Source: an uncultured Allobaculum sp. | GTDB taxonomy: Bacteria > Bacillota_I > Bacilli_A > Erysipelotrichales > Erysipelotrichaceae | Direction: 5' to 3' | Assembly (NCBI GenBank): GCA_910579655.1 | Contig: CAJTVE010000052.1 | Location: forward strand, 1-22,379 | Length of the DNA stretch: 22,379 bases | Shown: in pieces, positions 16,385-22,379 of the stretch | Layout of the letters: every line of letters begins with the position of its first letter | How positions within the stretch are numbered: position 1 is the first letter of the stretch | The notes under the pieces: model-generated | What the model was told of the DNA's origin: nothing | What the model saw: the letters and a program-made list of their open reading frames with translations, nothing else | Database searches by the model: none | Translations under genes and position numbers: made by a program

Positions 16385-16751
16385 TATCGGTTGCAACTCC
16401 ACAAAAAAACTGGCAACAGTTGTCTTCATTCAAAATCAACTTCCCTGTTTTCCCCTGCTTAAATTTCTGACTTTCCCCTGATCGTTCAGATATTTGGCCG
16501 AAATATGGCTTTCAAGCATTGTTTTTGGCTGAATTTTGAATGAATTCTATCTGGATCTCCCATTTCAATCGACTTCTTTTTCTCATTTCCGGCTTCTTTC
16601 AAATAAAATCCAGCCAATCATTCAGATGAATCCGTTCCCGAGCGCAAAGTCCAGAGCATAAATGGATGGAAGCAGACATCTTTTTTCGCTTTTTGGCCCG
16701 CATTCTCCTTGGATTTAGACAGTTTCATACCCGGCAGAATCCTCTTTGCGA
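16385..16751. other. Intergenic region between MFS gene and regulator promoter
   Basis: No gene is supported. Near the promoter module several TTGCAAC / GGCAAC / CAGTTG words cluster (about 16385-16425), which might be further regulator sites. No terminator with a T-run was found after the MFS stop at 16752. Read-through from the MFS gene into the regulator is therefore possible. Confidence 0.4.
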
Positions 16752-18290
16752 TCACACGGGATTCTTTTTATCCAGAATTCGAACAGGATCCTTTTGATCC
16801 AAAACTCGAATTGAGGGGATCTGGTAGAGGGCAGCGGCCAAAAGACTGCACAGAAGACCGCTGATCGCAATCAGAAAACCAGATCCCTGTCCCACTGAAC
16901 AATGAAGCATTCTGGCAAGACAATCAGCCAGAAGGCCGCCCAATCCATACGCCAGAACATAACCAAGCTGAGAAATAAAGAGTACAACGCCCCAGATTCG
17001 CCCCTGCAGTCTGTCTTCAATGTGGGAGCGGATAAGAAAATCAAGCGCCGTATTGGCAAAAGGAAAACAGACAAAGAACAGAAAACTCATTACAGCCAAG
17101 AATCCGCCTGAACTGAGGCCAAACCCACACATGGCAAGGCCAGCCAGAAACACAGATCCACACAAAACAGCGATGTAATGAGAATGGAGGCCGCGAACCC
17201 CCAGATATAAACTTCCTGCCAGCATCCCCATTCCACTGACTGTTTCGACCCACGCCAGCGTGGAAGAAGAGGCCTGATCAAGAATAAACGGCTGGCAAAG
17301 CACCTGAACGATACCGATAAAGAAAGTCAGTCCCGCAAGCAGGCCAAGCAGATATGCGAGTCCCGGATTTTTTTGAAGCGGTTTTCTGATTTCTTTGAGA
17401 TCCTTCAGAATACTCGTTCTCAAAGATGAATCTGAGGCAAAGTCTGCGCCAACACCCGAAGCAGCATCCCGGACATGATTTGAACCAACACTGGAATCCG
17501 CATCACAGGCAAGGTCTGAATCAACACCACAGACATGTTCTGAGCCAACATCGCAAGCCACATCACAAGCAGGCGCTGAACCAGCATCGAAATTCCGATC
17601 CATTCCTTTTTTCCCTTTTTTACGGATCATTCCTGCACAGAACACCGTCGGAAAAAAAGTCAGCGCGTCAAATCCCAATATAGTCTCAATTCCACCATGA
17701 ACCAGCAGCCATCCGGCAATCATTGGGGAAATCAGATAACGCGCAGCCCCGGCCAGAGAAACCAGGCCACTGGCTCTGGCATATTCTTCTGGAGTAAGCA
17801 AATCCGTAATGGTTGCCCGGAAGGCGGGTTCCAGCAGTGCCGAAAACAATGCACTGACAAACAGGCCAAGACAGATCTGGATCAGGCTGGCCCCACCCTG
17901 TCGCAGGCAAAACCAGATATACACAATTCCCAGTGCCGAAAGGCCATCTCCAAGCATCATCAAAAGCCGTCGGTCATGACGATCGGCCAGCCATCCGGCA
18001 ACCAAGGAACAAAACAAAGATGGAGCAAAGGCGGCCAGGGCAATCATTGCGGTTGCATTGGCACTGCCTGTCTTCTGGAAAATATAAACCGACAGACCAA
18101 AACTGGTCATACCGCTGCCAATGGAAGAAATCATCTCTCCTGTCCACAGCAGCAAAAATAGCCGCTGGTTCTGGCTGGTGATTTTCCTTTTGTTTTCTAC
18201 GGCTTGTGGTTCTTGTTTTTGATCCTGTGATCGTTGCCTTTTCAGTTTCTGGCCAAAGCGTTTGGCGGTTTTGTCTGGTGCAAATTTCAT
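16752..18290 (-). CDS. MFS transporter, probable multidrug/efflux type
   Basis: This is a membrane exporter of the major facilitator superfamily, of the type with 12 helices grouped with EntS and macrolide exporters. Helices begin at residue 44. The loop 2-3 signature GWLADRHDRRLLMMLGD (99-115) is the MFS motif A variant. A basic 40-residue N-terminus precedes helix 1. The cytoplasmic loop between helices 6 and 7 (about 221-310) is unusually long and holds a degenerate repeat (234-288) rich in Asp, Ser and Ala with four cysteines (242, 246, 254, 262) and two histidines (252, 272). The last 19 residues are a duplicated nonapeptide. At 512 residues it is about 100 longer than usual. AAAGGAG lies seven bases before the ATG at 18290. 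Substrate is unknown. It shares its promoter type with the downstream regulator. Confidence 0.87.
   Translation of the reverse strand: MKFAPDKTAKRFGQKLKRQRSQDQKQEPQAVENKRKITSQNQRLFLLLWTGEMISSIGSGMTSFGLSVYIFQKTGSANATAMIALAAFAPSLFCSLVAGWLADRHDRRLLMMLGDGLSALGIVYIWFCLRQGGASLIQICLGLFVSALFSALLEPAFRATITDLLTPEEYARASGLVSLAGAARYLISPMIAGWLLVHGGIETILGFDALTFFPTVFCAGMIRKKGKKGMDRNFDAGSAPACDVACDVGSEHVCGVDSDLACDADSSVGSNHVRDAASGVGADFASDSSLRTSILKDLKEIRKPLQKNPGLAYLLGLLAGLTFFIGIVQVLCQPFILDQASSSTLAWVETVSGMGMLAGSLYLGVRGLHSHYIAVLCGSVFLAGLAMCGFGLSSGGFLAVMSFLFFVCFPFANTALDFLIRSHIEDRLQGRIWGVVLFISQLGYVLAYGLGGLLADCLARMLHCSVGQGSGFLIAISGLLCSLLAAALYQIPSIRVLDQKDPVRILDKKNPV
16755..16808. repeat. 27-bp tandem duplication at the 3' end of the MFS gene
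   Basis: 16755-16781 and 16782-16808 match at 21 of 27 positions and encode RILDKKNPV and RVLDQKDPV. The duplication is in frame and makes up the C-terminal tail. Confidence 0.8.
17425..17590. repeat. Degenerate tandem repeat inside the MFS gene
   Basis: Units of roughly 27-30 bases with the plus-strand words CACARGCANGNNCTGAANCAACAYC repeat several times. They encode the Cys/Asp-rich loop of the transporter on the minus strand. All units keep the reading frame. Confidence 0.7.
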
Positions 18291-18310
18291 ACTGATCTCC
18301 TTTCCCCTGT

Positions 18311-18328
18311 CCGGATCTACAAATCCGG
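18311..18328 (-). promoter_or_regulatory. Small hairpin before the MFS ribosome binding site
   Basis: CCGGAT (18311-18316) pairs with ATCCGG (18323-18328), six base pairs with a six-base loop, ending about eight bases before the AAAGGAG. A related palindrome CGGATCCG (16153-16160) lies at the matching place in the regulator leader. It could modulate translation. Confidence 0.35.
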
Positions 18329-18381
18329 TCCATTTTCAGTATTTCCAAGGTATGCACTGCCGACATGGCGTGCCCTGCTCC

Positions 18382-18449
18382 CTTGATGGGCCTAGGATAA
18401 AGAGTCACAGAATAGCGTGCCACCAACTGTCAGCTTGAAATCTGACAAC
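18382..18449 (-). promoter_or_regulatory. Shared promoter module, copy B (MFS transporter)
   Basis: This is the partner of 16317-16384. On the minus strand the -10-like TATCCT is at 18399-18394 and the aligned -35 position reads TGGCAC (18422-18417). The upstream dyad is better here: TGTCAG (18428-18433) and CTGACA (18442-18447), six-base arms. The leader is about 95 bases. Confidence 0.65.
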
Positions 18450-18600
18450 TTTCAGGCGCTCCATCTTCGCAAAACCGTCTTTTCTTCGAGAGCAAATCGC
18501 AATTTTCAGTTGCAACGGCAGAAAACATCCCGTTTTGACCGCTCTTTTCAAGACACTCCTGGAATACAGACTTTCAGGATTCCCAAATGGTCCATAACAA
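18450..18600. other. Intergenic stretch upstream of the MFS promoter
   Basis: No gene, repeat or clear signal was recognised between the MFS promoter module and the terminator of the aldo-keto reductase. A CAGTTGCAAC word (about 18507) resembles GGTTGCAAC next to promoter copy A. Confidence 0.4.
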
Positions 18601-18636
18601 AAGCGGCATCGATTTTTTCGAGAATCGATGCCGCTT
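18601..18636 (-). terminator. Terminator of the minus-strand aldo-keto reductase
   Basis: AAGCGGCATCGATT (18601-18614) pairs perfectly with AATCGATGCCGCTT (18623-18636), a 14-bp stem with an 8-nt loop. On the minus strand the stem runs into TTTTG. Confidence 0.85.
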
Positions 18637-18695
18637 GTATTGAGATGGATGTTTAAGTTTCAGTGGAATGAGAAAAAAGATTTCCAGACTCTTGT

Positions 18696-19547
18696 TTAGC
18701 CGTGAACTTTCAGGCCATGGAGCATTTCCGCAAACTCTGGCGAGTCATGGTCCACAATATTGCTTTTGCCCAGATCCAGAGAAGCGATTTCCTTCATTTC
18801 TTCTGGAGTCAGTTCAAAATCCCAGATATTAAAGTTTTCGATGATTCTTTCTTTATGAACAGATTTTGGAATAACCACAACCCCGCGCTGGATGTTCCAG
18901 CGTAAGATGACCTGGCCTACACTCTTGTTATGGGACTGGGCGATCTTAGTCAGAACGGGATTGGTGAAGATTCCAAATTTGCCTTCCGCAAATGGTCCCC
19001 ATGCTTCTGGCTGAACATGATATTTCTTCATCGTTTCCAGAGCTTGCGGCTGCTGAAAGAATGGATGGAGTTCGACCTGGTCAACAACTGGCTGAACATC
19101 AACCGTTAAACAAAAATCAGCTAAACGCGCTGGATAGAAGTTCGAAACACCGATTGCTTTCAGAATTCCGGCATGATAAGCCTCCTCCATTGCCCGCCAG
19201 GCGCCATAAATATCACCCATTGGCTGGTGAATCAAAAGCAGATCAATATAGTCAGTATCGAGTTTTTTCAGACTGGTCTGGATGGCCTTTTTTGCGCCTT
19301 CATAGCTGGCATCCTGCACCCACAGTTTGGTCGTTAAGAAGATGTCTTTACGATCAACACCACTTTTCTTGATTGCGCGGCCAACAGCTTCTTCATTCAT
19401 GTAGGCAGCAGCCGTATCGATCAGGCGATAGCCTGCCTCTAAAGCATCGATCACGGCCTGTTCGCATTGTGCAGGATCTGGAACCTGGAAAACCCCAAAG
19501 CCTTCCATTGGCATTTTTACACCATTGTTTAATGTGACATATTCCAT
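18696..19547 (-). CDS. Aldo-keto reductase, 2,5-diketo-D-gluconate reductase-like
   Basis: This is a cytosolic NADPH-dependent reductase of the aldo-keto family (AKR5-like), which reduces carbonyls such as diketogluconate or methylglyoxal. The catalytic tetrad is complete: D44 and Y49 in LIDTAAAYMNEEAVG, K74 in TTKLW, H107 in LLIHQP. The cofactor-end motifs GVSNFYPARL and IPKSVHKERI are present. The 283-residue length is normal. GGAGGA lies about eight bases before the ATG at 19547. It is divergent from the LysR gene, with only 134 bases between them, a layout that often means the regulator controls the neighbour. The physiological substrate is not evident. Confidence 0.93.
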   Translation of the reverse strand: MEYVTLNNGVKMPMEGFGVFQVPDPAQCEQAVIDALEAGYRLIDTAAAYMNEEAVGRAIKKSGVDRKDIFLTTKLWVQDASYEGAKKAIQTSLKKLDTDYIDLLLIHQPMGDIYGAWRAMEEAYHAGILKAIGVSNFYPARLADFCLTVDVQPVVDQVELHPFFQQPQALETMKKYHVQPEAWGPFAEGKFGIFTNPVLTKIAQSHNKSVGQVILRWNIQRGVVVIPKSVHKERIIENFNIWDFELTPEEMKEIASLDLGKSNIVDHDSPEFAEMLHGLKVHG

Positions 19548-19640
19548 CGACTTATCCTCCTTGACTTGGACTTTGTCTCCTGATGTCGTCTATCTTTGAC
19601 TGACTTAAGGATAAAACTCGACAAGAAGAAAAGATAATAC

Positions 19641-19667
19641 CTATTCTTTAAGCACCTATAAGAATAG
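19641..19667. promoter_or_regulatory. Dyad in the AKR-lysR intergenic region
   Basis: CTATTCTT (19641-19648) and AAGAATAG (19660-19667) are perfect 8-bp arms 11 bases apart, a geometry that suits a LysR-type dimer. The dyad covers the -35 area of the lysR promoter and is a good candidate for autoregulation and AKR control. Confidence 0.6.
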
Positions 19668-19669
19668 CT

Positions 19670-19675
19670 TATACT
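19670..19675 (+). promoter_or_regulatory. -10 element of the LysR gene, leaderless arrangement
   Basis: TATACT at 19670-19675 lies six bases before the ATG at 19682. Transcription starting about seven bases after the -10 would begin at the A of ATG. The -35 position (TTTAAG, 19647-19652) is weak and overlaps the dyad. Confidence 0.55.
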
Positions 19676-19681
19676 GAATCT

Positions 19682-20557
19682 ATGATTGACCTTCGATTAT
19701 GGGAAGTTCTGGTGGCTTTTGATCAGGAAGGCACCCTGCAAAAAGCCGCTGATTTTCTCCATATTTCTCAGCCCGCCATCTCCCAGTCTTTACGCCGGCT
19801 GGAAAGCGAACTTGGCGTCCCCTTATGCATTCGTGCCCACCGAAATCGTGTTGTTCTCAACGAAACAGGTCTGCAAGCCGCCAAAGAAGCCAGAGCGCTT
19901 CTCGAAAAGGCCCAGCAGCTGGAAGACCAGATTCGAACCCTGCAGACCATTCAGATCGGAACCTGTGCCCCGCTTCCCGAATGGCAGCTCGAAAAGACCA
20001 TCCGCCACCAGTTTGGATCCAGAGCGCATTTTGTTTTAAAAGATGATCCTGAAGAATTGCTTGAAGATCTGAAAAGCGGCCAGGATTTTCTGGTCATTCT
20101 CGGAAACCCTGTCGACGATCCAGATTTGTATGGCCACTACCTGACCACAGAAACCCTGGATCTGGCCGTTCCCCAAAATCATCCGCTGGCTGCCAAAGAG
20201 AAAATTTTGTTGGAAGACCTCGCTGGTCAGAATCTGCTTCTTTACAAAAAAATCGGCTGCTGGAACCGCCTGGTCCAGGAAAAACTGCCCAACACGCATT
20301 TTCTTTCCATCGACAACCGGCCGACTTTTACAAGTGCTGCGATTCTGGGCGCTTTTCCTTACTTCATTTCCCAGTCCTTTGTGGATACCAACCCAACAGT
20401 GACGGTCCGTCCATTAGAAGGAATGCAGATGGATTTCTATCTGGTCTGCCTCAAAGACAACATTCAGGCCCGTCATCTGATTCAGAATATCTGCCAGAAT
20501 AAGCAGGACAAAGAACTCTTTGACTTTTTCAGAGTTGACCAGCCATTTGAATCCTAG
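19682..20557 (+). CDS. LysR-family transcriptional regulator
   Basis: This is a DNA-binding regulator that usually acts as a tetramer and responds to a small molecule. The N-terminal winged helix-turn-helix (3-60) is intact: LRLWEVLVAFDQEGTLQKAADFLHISQPAISQSLRRLESELG. A linker helix follows to about 88, and the substrate-binding domain (89-285) has LTTETLDLAVPQNHPLAAKEKI, typical of the family. The 291-residue length is normal. The ATG at 19682 is the only start that gives a complete domain, yet no Shine-Dalgarno precedes it, and a -10 box lies just six bases upstream. It may be translated from a leaderless mRNA. It is divergent from the aldo-keto reductase. The effector is unknown. Confidence 0.92.
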   Translation: MIDLRLWEVLVAFDQEGTLQKAADFLHISQPAISQSLRRLESELGVPLCIRAHRNRVVLNETGLQAAKEARALLEKAQQLEDQIRTLQTIQIGTCAPLPEWQLEKTIRHQFGSRAHFVLKDDPEELLEDLKSGQDFLVILGNPVDDPDLYGHYLTTETLDLAVPQNHPLAAKEKILLEDLAGQNLLLYKKIGCWNRLVQEKLPNTHFLSIDNRPTFTSAAILGAFPYFISQSFVDTNPTVTVRPLEGMQMDFYLVCLKDNIQARHLIQNICQNKQDKELFDFFRVDQPFES

Positions 20558-20570
20558 AGATTGAAAGATA

Positions 20571-20620
20571 CATTCCTATCTCTAGTGATAGTCAAGATAT
20601 GACGGTTACAGATAGGAATG
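20571..20620 (+). terminator. Hairpin after the LysR gene
   Basis: CATTCCTATCT (20571-20581) pairs perfectly with AGATAGGAATG (20610-20620), 11 bp with a 28-nt loop. There is no T-run, so termination is uncertain. The right arm overlaps the weak ribosome binding site of an ATG at 20629. Confidence 0.4.
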
Positions 20621-20678
20621 AATAATTCATGGATTCTATTTTGGAATCTATCCAGAAAACGAATAAAAGGAGGTCCTC

Positions 20679-20948
20679 ATTAAAACGAAAAAAATCCGTA
20701 GACTGGTCAGAAAGGAGAAGAGACGGGAATCCAGCTGGAACCGGAAGAAAAAACAGTATGATTTCAAAAACAAAAAGAGAATGCATCAAATCGCAGCATT
20801 CTGCCGTAAGCCAGAGGGTAAAGCCTTCCAGGATTTATCCGCACTTACGGTTCAACGGAAAGCATATTTTTTCGAAGGATACGATGGCTCCAATTTATTG
20901 CCGAAAGGCTTTTTAAAGTACAATAAGTTACAATTTGTACCATCGTAG
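20679..20948 (+). CDS. Small basic hypothetical protein with ATT start
   Basis: I do not recognise this protein. The frame starts after a TAA at 20665-20667 and runs 89 residues to TAG at 20946-20948. The best Shine-Dalgarno in the window, AAAAGGAGG (20666-20674), lies four bases before an ATT at 20679. No ATG, GTG or TTG occurs at a useful distance in this frame. The first half is very rich in Lys and Arg (KKIRRLVRKEKRRES, WNRKKKQYDFKNKKR). The second half looks like folded protein (GKAFQDLSALTVQRKAYFFE, GYDGSNLLPKGFLKYNK). A nucleic-acid binding role is possible from the charge alone. The alternative frame from ATG 20629 (95 residues) is less protein-like. It could also be a gene whose ATG has mutated, or a remnant. 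Confidence 0.4.
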   Translation: MKTKKIRRLVRKEKRRESSWNRKKKQYDFKNKKRMHQIAAFCRKPEGKAFQDLSALTVQRKAYFFEGYDGSNLLPKGFLKYNKLQFVPS

Positions 20949-21295
20949 ACTAAGAAAGTACATGTTTTTCGAGCGATTCATATGAATGGAGACAAATTTT
21001 TGGGGCCAAGACATTTCGAGTGAGTTTTTCCGAATTGCTTAGGTTTACTTCTTTCCGTTGAATTTGATTCTTTCAAAATTCAGTCATCAAAATGGATTGT
21101 AGAAAAACTTCATTCCTGATCTCAATTCTTCGAAGTTGCCCATATACAAAGTTGGTAAACAATTCAAAATCAATTTACCACTTGCGCTTATGTCCTTTAT
21201 CATTAAAGAAAAGTATTCCTGAAAGCCAGATCCGTCGCACTGATTTCATTGATCTGATCCCGGCTTCAGGTCACTTTCAGAAAGGAAATCTAACA
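20949..21295. other. Intergenic region upstream of the YdhF-like reductase
   Basis: No gene is supported; the open frame from 21092 is an extension of the next gene with no ribosome binding site. An inverted pair TGGTAAA (21153-21159) / TTTACCA (21174-21180) overlaps a possible -35 TTTACC (21174-21179), which stands 18 bp from TATCAT (21198-21203). This is a weak promoter-operator candidate. Confidence 0.4.
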
Positions 21296-22219
21296 ATGAA
21301 AACTATGGAATTAGGAACAAGCAATCTCAATGTGCCACGCATTGCGGTTGGCTGCATGCGGCTTGACGAACTCAATGAAGACCAGCAGGTTGAATGGATC
21401 AACTGGTGCATCGACAATGGTCTCAACTTCTTCGATCATGCTGATATTTATGGGGGAGGATCCTGCGAGACCATGTTTGCGAAGGCATTTGCCAAAACTG
21501 GCCGTAATCGTGAAGATATTCTTCTTCAAAGCAAATGCGGAATTGTTCCGGGTGTCATGTATGACTTTGACAAAGACTACATTCTCAAAAGTGTGGACGG
21601 TATTCTCGAACGCCTCAATACCACCTACCTTGACGTCCTGCTTTTACATCGCCCAGACGCTCTGATGGATCCAAAAGAAGTTGCTGAAGCGTTTGACGAA
21701 CTCTATGAATCCAAAAAAGTTCGTCACTTCGGTGTTTCCAACTTTAACCCGATGCAGATTGAACTCCTTCAGAAATACGTTCACCAGCCCTTACTTGTTG
21801 ACCAGCTGCAGTTTTCCATCGTCAACAGCTGGATGATCAGCGAAGGCTTTGAAGTAAATATGCCTACCGATGGCGCCGTCATGCGCGATGGCTCTGTTCT
21901 GGAATACCTGCGTCTGCATGACATGAGTATTCAGACCTGGTCGCCTTTCCAGTATGGCGACTGGGAAGGCGTCTTTATTGGCAACCGCGAAAAATTTCCA
22001 GAACTCAATGACGTCCTGGATGAACTGGCCACCAAATACAATGTCACTCCAACCGCCATTGCCGCTGCCTGGATCTTCCGTTATCCGGCAAGCATTCAGC
22101 TGATTGCCGGTACGACCAAGATCAGCCGCATGAAAGAAATCATCGCCGGCATGAATCTCCATCTCGATCGCTCTGAATGGTATCGCCTGTATATGGCCGC
22201 CGGCCATCGCCTGCCCTAA
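21296..22219 (+). CDS. Aldo-keto reductase, YdhF-like
   Basis: This is a second cytosolic NADPH-dependent aldo-keto reductase, from a different subgroup than the one at 18696-19547. It resembles E. coli YdhF: FDHADIYGGGSCE, KCGI, LLLHRPDALMD and KVRHFGVSNFNPMQ blocks. The tetrad is D47, Y52, K80 and H118. The 307-residue length fits. The ATG at 21296 has AGAAAGGAAA upstream, and a longer frame from 21092 is rejected because the family begins at MKTMELG. It is convergent with the rRNA operon and seems to be a single-gene unit. Substrate unknown. Confidence 0.92.
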   Translation: MKTMELGTSNLNVPRIAVGCMRLDELNEDQQVEWINWCIDNGLNFFDHADIYGGGSCETMFAKAFAKTGRNREDILLQSKCGIVPGVMYDFDKDYILKSVDGILERLNTTYLDVLLLHRPDALMDPKEVAEAFDELYESKKVRHFGVSNFNPMQIELLQKYVHQPLLVDQLQFSIVNSWMISEGFEVNMPTDGAVMRDGSVLEYLRLHDMSIQTWSPFQYGDWEGVFIGNREKFPELNDVLDELATKYNVTPTAIAAAWIFRYPASIQLIAGTTKISRMKEIIAGMNLHLDRSEWYRLYMAAGHRLP

Positions 22220-22250
22220 GCACCGACCGCTTTTTTCTGTTCAGATAAAA

Positions 22251-22296
22251 AAATCCCTGAAGAATATCGGATTTCTCCTTTATCCTTCAGGGATTT
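22251..22296 (-). terminator. Terminator of the rRNA operon
   Basis: AAATCCCTGAAG (22251-22262) pairs perfectly with CTTCAGGGATTT (22285-22296), 12 bp. On the minus strand the stem is followed by TTTT, just after the 5S gene. It may also stop the convergent reductase transcript. Confidence 0.85.
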
Positions 22297-22301
22297 ACTT
22301 T

Positions 22302-22379
22302 CGTCTGGCGACTTCCTATTTTTGCTTTTACACTATCGTCGGCGTTCAATGGCTTAACGGCCGTGTTCGAGATGGGAAC
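22302..22379 (-). rRNA. rrf: 5S ribosomal RNA, 3' part
   Basis: Read on the minus strand, the last 78 bases contain the 5S core GTTCCCATCTCGAACACGG, then CCGTTAAGCC and GCCGACGATAGT, and end near GTCGCCAGACG. About 40 bases at the 5' end are outside the window. The exact 3' end is approximate. Confidence 0.9.

Noticed and set aside
17425..17590. Possible CRISPR-like repeat
   Set aside because: The repeats lie in frame inside the MFS coding sequence and have no unique spacers.
17697..18161. Open frame of 154 codons on the plus strand
   Set aside because: It is a shadow of the MFS gene. The Gln/His/Asn-rich product is typical of a reversed membrane-protein frame.

Overview
The window looks like chromosomal DNA from a mid-GC member of the Bacillota (Firmicutes), most likely from the Erysipelotrichia side. 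The evidence is AGGAGG-type ribosome binding sites, Gram-positive style TreR/TreP/TreC genes, an XRE regulator with a six-helix membrane tail, an anchored SxxK serine hydrolase, and U-tailed hairpin terminators. The class-level placement is inference. The window ends inside a 5S rRNA gene on the minus strand, so an rRNA operon lies just beyond the right edge.

Layout. 1-1500 is a decayed zone: an IS30-family transposase fragment, hairpins, a frameshifted unknown gene on the minus strand and a 17-bp tandem repeat. 1538-4084 is a large SUV3-type helicase with a long helical N-terminus and a C-terminal CxxC/CxxC zinc knuckle. Convergent to it is deoC (4264-4953, minus). Next come two minus-strand extracytoplasmic proteins, a membrane-anchored serine hydrolase (6183-7613) and an NlpC/P60-like lipoprotein (5157-6080), separated by a hairpin that looks like an internal attenuator. 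Then an M42 aminopeptidase (8078-9289, minus).

9662-14642 is a complete trehalose island on the plus strand: treR, treP (EIIBCA) and treC. The treP promoter carries two identical 16-bp palindromes, one in the -35/-10 spacer and one just downstream of the start site, plus a cre-like site. Trehalose would be taken up and phosphorylated by TreP, cleaved by TreC to glucose and glucose 6-phosphate, and TreR would sense the phosphorylated sugar. The treP-treC gap holds a 16-bp perfect hairpin and A-rich tandem repeats.

15068-18290 is a minus-strand pair: an XRE regulator with six membrane helices and an MFS exporter with an odd repeat-derived Cys/Asp/His-containing loop. Each has, upstream, a copy of the same 68-bp promoter module (49 of 68 positions identical with no gaps), so the two are probably one regulon. 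This is the best candidate here for an undescribed small system.

18696-22219 holds an aldo-keto reductase (minus), a divergent LysR regulator that appears leaderless, a small basic ORF with a strong Shine-Dalgarno but an ATT in the start position, and a second YdhF-like aldo-keto reductase convergent with the rRNA operon. Nothing resembling a CRISPR array, tRNA, prophage or known defence island was seen.
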